Positions 7,105 through 14,300 of a DNA stretch of 64,000 bases are shown here, in pieces (positions within the stretch are counted from its first letter, which is position 1; each line of letters starts with the position of its first letter). Location of the stretch: assembly GCA_004570425.1 (NCBI GenBank), contig SPQJ01000007.1:1-64000 (forward strand). The letters run 5' to 3'. This DNA comes from Bacillus sp. AZ43 (GTDB lineage Bacteria > Actinomycetota > Actinomycetes > Mycobacteriales > Geodermatophilaceae). Below the pieces are notes generated by a model that was given only the letters and a program-made list of their open reading frames with translations, did no database searches and was not told where the DNA came from. Both the position numbers and the translations under genes were made by a program.

Positions 7105-7998
7105 TCACTCCCCCAGCACGACATCGAAAGTGTGTCCGCCGTCGTCCGACTCCATCAGCGCCGTGATGGTGACGACGGCGATCCGCAGCGAGCCCTCCGC
7201 CGAGGAGCTCGCCGCCACTGCCTGCGGTGGTGATCCCAGCTGGGGCCCCGCCTGCCAGGTCAGCGCTCCGTCCGAGCTCGTCCACACCGAACCGGACGGG
7301 TCCACGCCCGCGACGTTCATGCCGTCGTCGGCCCAGTCGACCATTTGGAGGAGCGGTGCACCGTCGTTCCGGACCCACGAGCTACCGCCGTCGACGGAGC
7401 TGAGAAGACCCTGCTCCGTGGTGGCGAGGATCGTCCGCCCATCCGGTGCTGCGGCCAGTGTCGCCGGCATTGCCGGTGTCAGCAGTTGCTCCCATTCGTC
7501 GCCGTCGACGCTACGCAGGAGGGAGCCGTCGTAACCGAGGACCCCCGCATCGCTGACCGTCAGCGCATGGAAGTCGGACTCTCCCTGCCGGGACCGCGGT
7601 TCCCACGTCCGGCCGCCGTCGGTCGACTCGATCAGCCCGACCGGATTCGGCAGGTCGACACCCGGCCCGGGATGCCCGGAGGCGAGGTAGTGCCCCGGCC
7701 CGCGCACGGCGAAGCCCATCAGGTCGATGACCGGACCGATGTGAGTCGACTGTCCGTCATCGCCCACCTCGAAGAGCCCGTCGTGCGTGGCCAGGACCAG
7801 TCGTCCGTCGGCTGGGTCGATCGCGACACCGTGGATGTGACTGGACGGCAGCATGCCCGCGGCCACTCCACTCACCTCGGCCTCCGACTGCGCCGACGAC
7901 GAGGTGCAACCAGCGACGACCAGGGCGGAAGCGATCGTTGCTGCCGCCACGACCGAGCGGCGCCGCATCAGCCGCGCCGATGAGTACTTCTTCGTCAC
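7105..7998 (-). CDS. Beta-propeller-like exported lipoprotein (F510_1955/BNR type)
   Basis: 297 residues. GTG 7998 overlaps the ccdA stop (GTGA), so the two are coupled. The N-terminus has Arg/Lys residues, a hydrophobic stretch and a lipobox 'LVVAGC'. The mature part has 'HIHGVAIDPADGRLVLATHDGLFEV' at about residue 50, then repeated 'STDGGRTWEPRS', 'SSVDGGSSWVRN' and 'TSSDGALTWQAG' units. These are the Asp-box (BNR) loops of sialidase-like beta propellers. Annotated relatives are called F510_1955 glycosylhydrolases, but no enzymatic residues are evident. The SCO1-linked protein at 51400 is a paralogue. Presence in an exported thioredoxin-ccdA operon suggests a scaffold or metal/thiol partner rather than a glycosidase. 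Confidence 0.8.
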   Translation of the reverse strand: MTKKYSSARLMRRRSVVAAATIASALVVAGCTSSSAQSEAEVSGVAAGMLPSSHIHGVAIDPADGRLVLATHDGLFEVGDDGQSTHIGPVIDLMGFAVRGPGHYLASGHPGPGVDLPNPVGLIESTDGGRTWEPRSRQGESDFHALTVSDAGVLGYDGSLLRSVDGDEWEQLLTPAMPATLAAAPDGRTILATTEQGLLSSVDGGSSWVRNDGAPLLQMVDWADDGMNVAGVDPSGSVWTSSDGALTWQAGPQLGSPPQAVAASSSAEGSLRIAVVTITALMESDDGGHTFDVVLGE

Positions 7999-8864
7999 AG
8001 GAATGACTCCCCCAATCCGGTGGTCGCGAGCCATGCCCGCAGCCAGAACATCCATCGATCCCAGTAGCCCGTGAGCAGCAGAATGCCGAGCACGATCAAC
8101 AAGCCGCCGCCGACTCGCGTCACCGTGCGGGCATGTCGGCGGGCCCAGGCCGACACGCCGACGACACGGCGGGCCCCCAGCGCCATCGCCACGAACGGGA
8201 TCCCCAAGCCGAGGCAGTAGCCCAACCCGAGCACTGCACCGCGAAGCGCGGACGCTTCTGCGTAGGCGAGGGTGTTGACCGCGGCGAGCGTGGGCCCCAG
8301 GCACGGTGTCCACCCCAAGCCGAAGACGACCCCGAGCACCGGCGCGCCGGCCAGACCGCCGGTAGGCCGGTGGTGCAGACGCCGTTCCCGTTGCAGCCAG
8401 GGAAGCGCGCCGAGGAACGCCAGCCCCATGCCGATGGTCACGACACCGGCTATCCGGGTCAGCGCCGGCGCCCACTCCAGCAGCAGGCGACCCAGGCCGC
8501 CGAACAGGGCGCCGAAGGAGATGAACACTGCGCTGAAGCCGGAGACGAAGAGCAGCGATCCGATCAGCATCCTTCGTCTGCCGGAGCTCCGGGCCGCCGT
8601 CTGAACGGCGCCCGTGCCGTGCTCTGCAGCTATCTCCGCCGGTAGCCCTGTCCCACCGGCGGAGACAGCTCTCCGCCCCTGCGGTTCGTCCGCCTCGACG
8701 GCCGTTCCGGCGAGCCCTGCGATGTAGCCGACGTAGCCGGGGACCAGAGGCAGACTGCAGGGGGAGGCGAAGCTAATCAGGCCGACCAGCGCTGCCACGG
8801 CGAAGGCCACCAGCAACGACCCATCGGTGACGATGCCGGCGAACATGTTTCCGAGGTCGGTCAT
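7995..8864 (-). CDS. ccdA: CcdA/DsbD-type transmembrane thiol-reductant transporter
   Basis: 289 residues with six or more predicted helices. The first motif 'FASPCSLPLVPGYVGYIAGL' and the second 'GLGWTPCLGPTLAAV' contain the two membrane cysteines that pass electrons from cytosolic thioredoxin to exported thiol proteins. An insert of about 50 hydrophilic residues follows helix 1. ATG 8864 overlaps the stop of the exported thioredoxin gene (ATGA), and its own stop overlaps the lipoprotein start. The three genes form a tight operon, thioredoxin-ccdA-lipoprotein. It should reduce the neighbouring exported thioredoxin. A second ccdA lies at 18842 and a decayed copy at 11780-12190. Confidence 0.9.
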   Translation of the reverse strand: MTDLGNMFAGIVTDGSLLVAFAVAALVGLISFASPCSLPLVPGYVGYIAGLAGTAVEADEPQGRRAVSAGGTGLPAEIAAEHGTGAVQTAARSSGRRRMLIGSLLFVSGFSAVFISFGALFGGLGRLLLEWAPALTRIAGVVTIGMGLAFLGALPWLQRERRLHHRPTGGLAGAPVLGVVFGLGWTPCLGPTLAAVNTLAYAEASALRGAVLGLGYCLGLGIPFVAMALGARRVVGVSAWARRHARTVTRVGGGLLIVLGILLLTGYWDRWMFWLRAWLATTGLGESFL

Positions 8865-9481
8865 CCTCCGGTCTCCTGCAGAAGAGTCGACACCGCTGAC
8901 CAAAGGTCATCTCGTGCGACAGCCCCGGTGTAGACACCGGCCACTCGTCCTTCCGTGTCGAGCACGATGGTCGACGGGACGACGTTGGCCGGAAAACCAC
9001 GGAAGGCCATGGCGACTTCGCCCCGCGGGTCGAACATCGACGGATACTCCGCGCCCACGCTGGTCATGAAGGCGCTGGCCATCTGCCGGTCGTCCTTCAC
9101 GTCCACGCCGAGGAATTGCACGCCCTCGTCACGGAACTCGGCGTAGACCTCTTGGAATTCGGGAGTCTCGACGCGGCAGGGTGCGCACCACGATCCCCAG
9201 AAGTTGATGACCGCGATGTCTCCGGCCAGGTCGGCCGAGTTGAACGGGGTGCCATCGAGGAGTTCGCCACTGAAGGGTGGCGCGACCGCGCGGCTGATGG
9301 CTTCGATCACCTGGCCGGCGGGGGTGGCGCCGTCGAACTCGTAGCGAGTCCCGGGCGTCGTCTGGTCGACGTCGTTCGACGAGCACCCGACGAGGGCGAC
9401 GAACAGCGCCGAGACGACCAGGAATGCGAGACGACGAGGCGCACGAACGGATATGGCTGAGCGGCGCGTGCCAACGCGCAT
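8861..9481 (-). CDS. Exported TlpA/ResA-type thioredoxin lipoprotein
   Basis: 206 residues. A signal sequence ends in lipobox 'LVGC' (about residue 32), followed by a thioredoxin-like domain with active site 'WGSWCAPC' and a cis-proline region 'VVPSTIVLD'. TlpA/ResA proteins are anchored outside the membrane and keep cytochrome c haem sites or copper-site thiols reduced. ATG 9481 has GAAGGA five bases upstream. It is the first gene of the operon with ccdA, which would supply electrons. One of three exported thioredoxins in the window (others at 25694 and 47703). Confidence 0.9.
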   Translation of the reverse strand: MRVGTRRSAISVRAPRRLAFLVVSALFVALVGCSSNDVDQTTPGTRYEFDGATPAGQVIEAISRAVAPPFSGELLDGTPFNSADLAGDIAVINFWGSWCAPCRVETPEFQEVYAEFRDEGVQFLGVDVKDDRQMASAFMTSVGAEYPSMFDPRGEVAMAFRGFPANVVPSTIVLDTEGRVAGVYTGAVARDDLWSAVSTLLQETGG

Positions 9482-9603
9482 GGGTAGTCCTTCGAGACGG
9501 TGAGGCTGACGTTGAGAGAGCGCTCCGACCCTTCGGCCGAAGGCGCGAAGCTGTCGACGGGTGGCGCTGTCCCGGATCTGGAACAGCACCACCCGTCGCC
9601 GCG

Positions 9604-10254
9604 TCAGCCGCCCAACTCGCTCAGCAGCGTCTGCATCTCCTCGATCTCAGCGGTCTGGGACTCGACGATCTCCCGAGCCATGTCGATGGCGTCCGGATTG
9701 GCACCGTCGGCGATCTCCGTCTCGGCCATGTCCACGGCGCCCCGATGGTGCGGAATCATCATCTCGAGGAACATCCGGTCGAACTCAGCGCCAGAGGCGG
9801 AGTCCAGCGCTGTCATGTCCGCCTCGGACATGCCTTCCATGTCCATGCCTTCCATGTCCATGCCTTCCATGTCCATGCCGCCGGAGCCGTGGTCCATGCC
9901 GCCCATGTCATCCTCGGGCAGCGGCTCGCCCCACTCCTCGAGCCAGCCGGTCATCGTCTCGATCTCCGGCCCCTGCGCGGCCTCGATGCGATCCGCCAGG
10001 TCGATCACCCGCGGGTCCGAGGCCCGGCCGTCGGCGAGCTGAGCCATGCGGAGAGCGCCCTCGTGGTGCGGGAGCATCCCCTGGACGAACGTCACGTCAG
10101 CGTCGTTGTGGACGGCGGCGTCACTGGCGGAACTACCGGTGGTGGGGCTGCTCTCGGCATTGGAGCCTTCGCTGCCGTTCGAGCAGCCGCTCAGGACGAT
10201 GGCGCCTGCGATGAGGCCACCGGCAAAGCGGACAAGTCGTGTCGTGCGAGCCAT
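9604..10254 (-). CDS. DUF305 lipoprotein with Met-rich repeat insert
   Basis: 216 residues with signal peptide and lipobox 'VLSGC'. Two half-domains carry 'MLPHHEGAL' (about residue 60) and 'MIPHHRGAV' (about residue 165), the paired HH motifs of full-length DUF305. Between them lies a loop of 'MGGMDHGSGGMDMEGMD' type made of three copies of a 15-bp repeat (MEGMD) near 9830-9880. Met/His/Asp loops of this kind bind Cu(I)/Ag(I) in copper oxidases and CusF-type chaperones. ATG 10254 follows AGGAG. The gene is monocistronic as far as visible. Confidence 0.88.
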   Translation of the reverse strand: MARTTRLVRFAGGLIAGAIVLSGCSNGSEGSNAESSPTTGSSASDAAVHNDADVTFVQGMLPHHEGALRMAQLADGRASDPRVIDLADRIEAAQGPEIETMTGWLEEWGEPLPEDDMGGMDHGSGGMDMEGMDMEGMDMEGMSEADMTALDSASGAEFDRMFLEMMIPHHRGAVDMAETEIADGANPDAIDMAREIVESQTAEIEEMQTLLSELGG

Positions 10255-10340
10255 CTGAGTTCTCCTGCGGTTGTAGGTCCATAGGCGTGCGCGTATGACC
10301 CGACCGCGCCGAGGGCTGAGTCGGGGTCAAGGCATTCGGC

Positions 10341-10787
10341 CTAGATCCGCAGGAGACAGAGAGCGGACAAATCTGGCGGCCGAGGGACCCTCGACCACCA
10401 GGTGTGCCACAACGGAGAAGGAGCCCGAGCGCGAACGCTCGATGCCGAGGCTCGACCGATCAGCGCTGCAGCAGCCAGTGCACCCACGCCGGTCAGGACC
10501 ATCGCCAAGCAGACAGCTACGAGGGCCGAGCCGCTCGGCAGTGAGCCGTCCGGGGAGACAGCGGCAGCAGCGGCGACCGTCATTCGAACAGACACCGTCG
10601 CGGCAGACAGGTGGGGTGCGGCGGTGAGAGCCGAGTCGATCTGCGCTGCCTGAGTGGACACAGCAGCCGAGACGTGTCCCGCCCCGCGCATCCCGTGACC
10701 GGAGACGTCAGCCGCCATGCACTGGACACCGTGCATGGCGAATACGGCAGTGAGCAGCAGCAGTGCCCAGATGCGTCGTGCCGACAT
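10341..10787 (-). CDS. Small membrane protein, possibly DUF6153-like
   Basis: 148 residues with an N-terminal signal/TM segment ('IWALLLLTAVFAMHGVQCM') and a second helix ('ALVAVCLAMVLTGVGALAAAALIGRA'). Short His/Met segments ('GHGMRGAGHV') lie between them. The N-terminal 'AMHG' pattern resembles small actinobacterial proteins (DUF6153) seen near DUF305 genes. I did not confirm the family. ATG 10787 is preceded by an uninterrupted run of ten G residues one base upstream, which is an odd ribosome-binding region. Confidence 0.55.
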   Translation of the reverse strand: MSARRIWALLLLTAVFAMHGVQCMAADVSGHGMRGAGHVSAAVSTQAAQIDSALTAAPHLSAATVSVRMTVAAAAAVSPDGSLPSGSALVAVCLAMVLTGVGALAAAALIGRASASSVRARAPSPLWHTWWSRVPRPPDLSALCLLRI

Positions 10788-11142
10788 GCCCCCCCCCCAA
10801 CGACCGAGCTCAGGCTACTAGGCCGCCGAGGACTAACAGCCGCCTCTGGTGAGCCGCCCCGAACTGGCAAGAGTCCGTCGGACTGCGTCCGGTCCGACAA
10901 AGCGTATGCGGGCGCAGGGCCTTGGCCCGCCTCGGTGCTGATGTCCATGCGGCCAACGGCCAAGGCGCTCGAGGGGCGCGACCGACTGATCGCTGGGTGC
11001 TCCACGAACACGCATGAACTCCAGCGCGTCTCCGCGGTCGGAGAGAGCGCTCCTACTAGCCTGCGTAGTCGAGTATCGCAGCGGGCGGACAGAGCGCCGG
11101 GCAGGTGCCTGCATCCGAGTCCGGTGAAGAGGGAGGGCAGAG
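10788..11142. other. 355-base divergent intergenic region
   Basis: Contains the G10 tract (plus-strand C10, 10789-10798) before the minus-strand gene and a TACTA dyad at 11054-11070 before the plus-strand NlpC gene. No other gene or RNA is recognised. Confidence 0.5.
11054..11070. promoter_or_regulatory. BlaI-type operator candidate
   Basis: TACTAGCCTGCGTAGTC fits TACTA-N7-TAGTA with one mismatch in the right arm. It lies about 70 bases upstream of the NlpC/P60 start. Confidence 0.55.
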
Positions 11143-11727
11143 TTGGTGGACGGCCTGGCACAAGTGCAGTCGCGAATCGCCGACATCCGCGCTCGGTTTC
11201 CACCGGTTGTCCGCGCTGACACCGCCGCCGCAGTGACCTGGGCATCCGAGGCGGCGCGCGCGGGACTGACGACCGCCGCAACGATCCCCAGCCAGCCTGC
11301 CGCGTCGTCCAACGCGGGAGGCATCGACCCGGCTGGCCCGCCGTCCTCCGATAAGGCTTCCGCGGTCATCACGAGGGCTCGCGAGTACCTCGGCGTGCCG
11401 TACCTCTGGGGTGGCACCGACCCGGCCAAGGGACTGGACTGCTCCGGGTTCACCCAGCTGGTCTACGGGAGCCTGGGCGTCTCGCTCCCCCGCGTGTCAT
11501 CTCAGCAGGCGACCGCCGGACGGGCGGTCGGCTCGCTGTCGGAGGCCCGACCCGGCGACCTCCTGTTCTTCGACTACTCCACCGATCGGCCAGGCATCGA
11601 CCACGTCGGCATCTACGTAGGCGACGGCACGATGATCGCCGCTCCCCAGCCCGGCGATGTCGTGAAGGTGCAGCCGGCCGGCCAACCCACCATCATCCGT
11701 CGAGTCCTCCCAGAGGCGGGCGCCTAG
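11143..11727 (+). CDS. NlpC/P60 peptidoglycan endopeptidase with no visible signal peptide
   Basis: 194 residues from TTG 11143 (GGGAGG seven bases upstream; GTG 11146 is almost as good). The N-terminus 'GLAQVQSRIADIRARF' resembles the start of wall hydrolases in actinobacterial flagellar clusters. A low-complexity linker follows, then an NlpC/P60 domain from about residue 80: 'YLGVPYLWGGTDPAKGLDCSGF' with catalytic Cys, and 'DHVGIYVGDG' with catalytic His. The family cuts D-gamma-Glu-diaminopimelate bonds in peptides. No signal sequence is seen, so export would need another route or an unseen start. A BlaI-type dyad is upstream. Confidence 0.82.
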   Translation: MVDGLAQVQSRIADIRARFPPVVRADTAAAVTWASEAARAGLTTAATIPSQPAASSNAGGIDPAGPPSSDKASAVITRAREYLGVPYLWGGTDPAKGLDCSGFTQLVYGSLGVSLPRVSSQQATAGRAVGSLSEARPGDLLFFDYSTDRPGIDHVGIYVGDGTMIAAPQPGDVVKVQPAGQPTIIRRVLPEAGA

Positions 11728-11779
11728 AATGCAGTGCCCCCTGAACAGCTGCCTATTGCGAGGGGCGCGTGCCGCGCCC

Positions 11780-12190
11780 TCTTAGGCCTGGGCATTCTCC
11801 TCCCCACGAGTGGTCCGGTCGATGAGACGGCCACTGGGCCGACGCGGGTACGGCCGTCCTCCCCCACCACGAGGAGCCCGTCGTTCGCGATAGATGTAGG
11901 GCGCTTCCTCGCGGTCGATGCCGACGCCGTGTGATCTGCGGGGCCGACAGGCGACCAACAGGACGTCAAGCAGGACCGGCCCCCACCCCACCGACGCGGA
12001 TGACCGTCCATGCATGGCGTCGCGCCCACGACGACAGATGCATCTGCCCGGCGCGTGCCCATCGCGATCGCGACGAATAGAACTCCGAAGCCGAGGCAGT
12101 GCCGAGCTCCAGAACGGCCCCCGCGATGCCGACGCCTCGGTTTAGGCGAGGGGTAGTGACGACTGCAAGGGTCGGACCGTCCGGAGGGGC
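11780..12190 (-). pseudogene. Decayed copy of the ccdA-lipoprotein gene pair
   Basis: Reading the minus strand, three frames in turn give 'GPTLAVVTT', 'GAVLELG', 'LGFGVLFVAIAMGTRRA' and 'SWARRHAWTVIRVGG'. These match the C-terminal half of CcdA at 7995 ('GPTLAAVNT', 'LGLGIPFVAMALGARR', 'WARRHARTVTRVGG'). Further on come 'HGVGID' and 'NDGLLVVGEDGRTRVGPV', matching 'HGVAID' and 'HDGLFEVGDDGQSTHIGPV' of the lipoprotein. Gene order is kept, but frameshifts are frequent and both ends are missing. Confidence 0.75.
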
Positions 12191-12209
12191 CCACTGGGAG
12201 TCCCAGCGC

Positions 12210-13268
12210 TCAAACGATCCGCCGCGCTCCGACGTAACCGGACATGTCGACACTGCCGATCGTGACGGGAACGCCGAACGTCGAAGCATGGACCATCCTG
12301 CCGCCCCCTATGTAGATGCCGATGTGACTCACGGGGCTGTAGTAGTAAACGAGATCCCCGGGCTGCAGGTCCGCCCGCGCCACCGGCCGACCCATGGTCG
12401 CCTGAATCCTGCTCGAGTGCGGTAGTGAGATCCCGGCGGCGGCGTAGGCGTACTGCATCAGGCCGGAGCAGTCGAACGAGTCAGGTCCGGCCGCCGCCCA
12501 GACGTACGGGTCGCCCAGTTGCGCATAGGCGGTGTCGACCGCGATCTGCGCTGCCTCACTGTTCGCGACAACGGTGTTCGGGGGCGGCGCTTCCAACGAC
12601 CGTCCGCCATGCGCGACGTCGGCAGCCAGCCGCTCCTCGACTGTCAGAGCGTTGTACTGCGCCTGGTAGTCGGTGATCTCCGCTTGGAGCCCCACTTGCT
12701 TGGCCGCCACGGCGTCGACCTGCTGCTGGGCCTCGGCGGCCGCCCGGTCGGCGGCGAGCCTCGCCTCATCGGCGGCCGCGCGGGCGGTCGTTACGCGGTT
12801 CATGATCTCGTTGTGGTGGCCGGCCACGCTCTCCATTATGGCGATACGATCGAGAAACTCTTCGGGGGAACCGCTGGTCATGAACGCCTGCAGTGACGAG
12901 AGTCCCGGACCGGTGTACGCCGTCTTGGCCAGCCCGGCCAGCTGGTCCCTCAGAACGGTCAGCTGCGCTTCGGCCTCCCTGACGGCCGTAGCGGCCGCTG
13001 CCGCCGCGGCCTGCTGTGCGTTCTGCTTCTCGCGGGCCTCATTGAACTCCTCGGTGAGGACCTCCAGCTGATGACCACGCTCAGCTACCAGGGAAGCAGC
13101 CTCGTCGGCGGTTGCGGGCGAGTTGCCGGGTGCGGCTGCCCCTGTTGTCGCCGTCAACCCGAGCGCGAGAGCGCTGATCACCGCAATGAACAGGACCCGC
13201 CTGCAATCGGAGCGCAACGATCTGCCGGACGGAGCTGGAGCAAGCTTCTGGACGCGCGACGTCGCCAC
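12210..13268 (-). CDS. RipA-like secreted NlpC/P60 endopeptidase
   Basis: 352 residues: signal peptide (residues 20-45, ending 'GAAAPG'), a long Ala/Glu/Gln-rich coiled coil (about 50-215), then an NlpC/P60 domain with 'DPYVWAAAGPDSFDCSGLMQYAYAAAG' (catalytic Cys) and 'SHIGIYIGGGRMVHAS' (catalytic His). The layout matches mycobacterial RipA-type hydrolases, which cut stem peptides during growth and are restrained by the coiled coil. The mRNA leader carries a c-di-AMP riboswitch (13290-13425). In other actinobacteria that class controls Rpf and NlpC/P60 genes. The start is a TTG or near it at 13268; no ribosome site decides it. Confidence 0.9.
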   Translation of the reverse strand: MATSRVQKLAPAPSGRSLRSDCRRVLFIAVISALALGLTATTGAAAPGNSPATADEAASLVAERGHQLEVLTEEFNEAREKQNAQQAAAAAAATAVREAEAQLTVLRDQLAGLAKTAYTGPGLSSLQAFMTSGSPEEFLDRIAIMESVAGHHNEIMNRVTTARAAADEARLAADRAAAEAQQQVDAVAAKQVGLQAEITDYQAQYNALTVEERLAADVAHGGRSLEAPPPNTVVANSEAAQIAVDTAYAQLGDPYVWAAAGPDSFDCSGLMQYAYAAAGISLPHSSRIQATMGRPVARADLQPGDLVYYYSPVSHIGIYIGGGRMVHASTFGVPVTIGSVDMSGYVGARRIV

Positions 13269-13289
13269 GGGTGGCGGCTCTCCTGTCTT

Positions 13290-13425
13290 CCGTAGCCGCC
13301 TACCGAGTTAGCTGTCGGATTCGGGCGGGAAGTCGCCCTACCTGGCACCAGGTTCTCGGCGCTACAGGATTCACCCCAGTACTGCGGTGGGTCCCCGGTC
13401 CTGGTAGTCATGCGCCCAGGTTCGG
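13290..13425 (-). ncRNA. c-di-AMP riboswitch (ydaO/yuaA class)
   Basis: Read on the minus strand, the conserved blocks occur in order: CCGGGGACCCA, GGGGTGAATCC, GGTAGGGCGACT, CCCGAATCCGACAGCTAAC and GGTAGGCGGC. They lie just upstream of the secreted NlpC/P60 gene. Known behaviour of the class: c-di-AMP binding turns expression off. Ends are approximate. Confidence 0.9.
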
Positions 13426-13937
13426 CGGCGCCCGACCAGGGTCTCCGTCTGGAGACCGACACCCGGCCCGACTCGGCCAACATAGAGCCGTGACCACTTC
13501 GTGACAACGCCTCCTAGGCGTGTCGGATAGTTGAGCCGCACCGTCGAGACTGGGACCGGCACCACCCACCTCGCTGACACCACCCGCCTCAGCGAGACCG
13601 TCCGCCTCGTCGCCATCCGGAGTCGATCCGGCTGAGAAGTACTCCTCTGCTGGAGAAGGCGTTCACGCAATGCATGGACAGGACTCTCGCCGCCACCGTG
13701 TCGCTATGCGGGACGCCCCTGCCGTCGCTTCCGACCATCCTTCAGCCTAGGACTGACACATCCCCGAGTTGGAGACGTGGCCAGCACTTGTGGAGGACGC
13801 TCCATCATCGGTTCGGGAACCAATGACGTAGGCTCTCGGTGCTCGTCGAAACCGCCGAGCACCGGGCCGATCGACCCTCGTCAAGACGTGTCCGGCCTGG
13901 AGACTGACGCCAGGGTCGTCGACACAAGGGAGCCGTG
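13426..13937. other. 512 bases without a gene
   Basis: Must contain the promoter of the riboswitch transcript (minus) and of blaI (plus). I find no convincing ORF and no TACTA dyad before blaI. Confidence 0.4.
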
Positions 13938-14300
13938 ATGCCCCGTCTGGGCAAGCTAGAGGCGGCCATCATGGACATCCTCTGGTCCTCCGACGGCTCA
14001 CTGACCGTGCGCGAGGTCCTCGAGAAGCTGCCTCCCCAGCGCAACCTGGCTTACACGACCGTCATGACCGTGCTCAGCAACCTCCATCGCAAGGCAATGG
14101 TGGCGCGGGAGCCCGCTGGCCGGGCTTACAGCTACCGGCCGACGTCTACCCGTCAAGGAGCTGCGGCCGCATCGCTTCGAGAGATCCTGAACGCGTCGGA
14201 CGACCCGCAGTCGGTGCTGATGCACTTCGCCGAGACCGCCTCAGAGGAGGAATCCACGGTCTTGCGGGACGGCCTGGCGCGCCGCGCTCCCCAGTCATGA
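13938..14300 (+). CDS. blaI: BlaI/MecI/CopY-family repressor
   Basis: 120 residues. The winged helix 'GKLEAAIMDILWSSDGSLTVREVLEKLP', 'LAYTTVMTVLSNLHRKAMVAREPAGRAYSYRP' is the standard BlaI/MecI DNA-binding domain, followed by a dimerisation helix region. Family members bind TACTAC-type dyads and are removed by cleavage triggered by a BlaR/MecR protease. ATG 13938 has AGGGAG upstream; a GTG immediately before it is also possible. The stop overlaps the start of the M56 protease gene (ATGA). No beta-lactamase is nearby. Nine or more matching dyads elsewhere in the window suggest a wide local regulon. Confidence 0.92.
   Translation: MPRLGKLEAAIMDILWSSDGSLTVREVLEKLPPQRNLAYTTVMTVLSNLHRKAMVAREPAGRAYSYRPTSTRQGAAAASLREILNASDDPQSVLMHFAETASEEESTVLRDGLARRAPQS

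Noticed and set aside
13505-13680. CACC-rich stretch as a repeat array or leader RNA
   Set aside because: Repeats are short and irregular, and no conserved structure or ORF was recognised.
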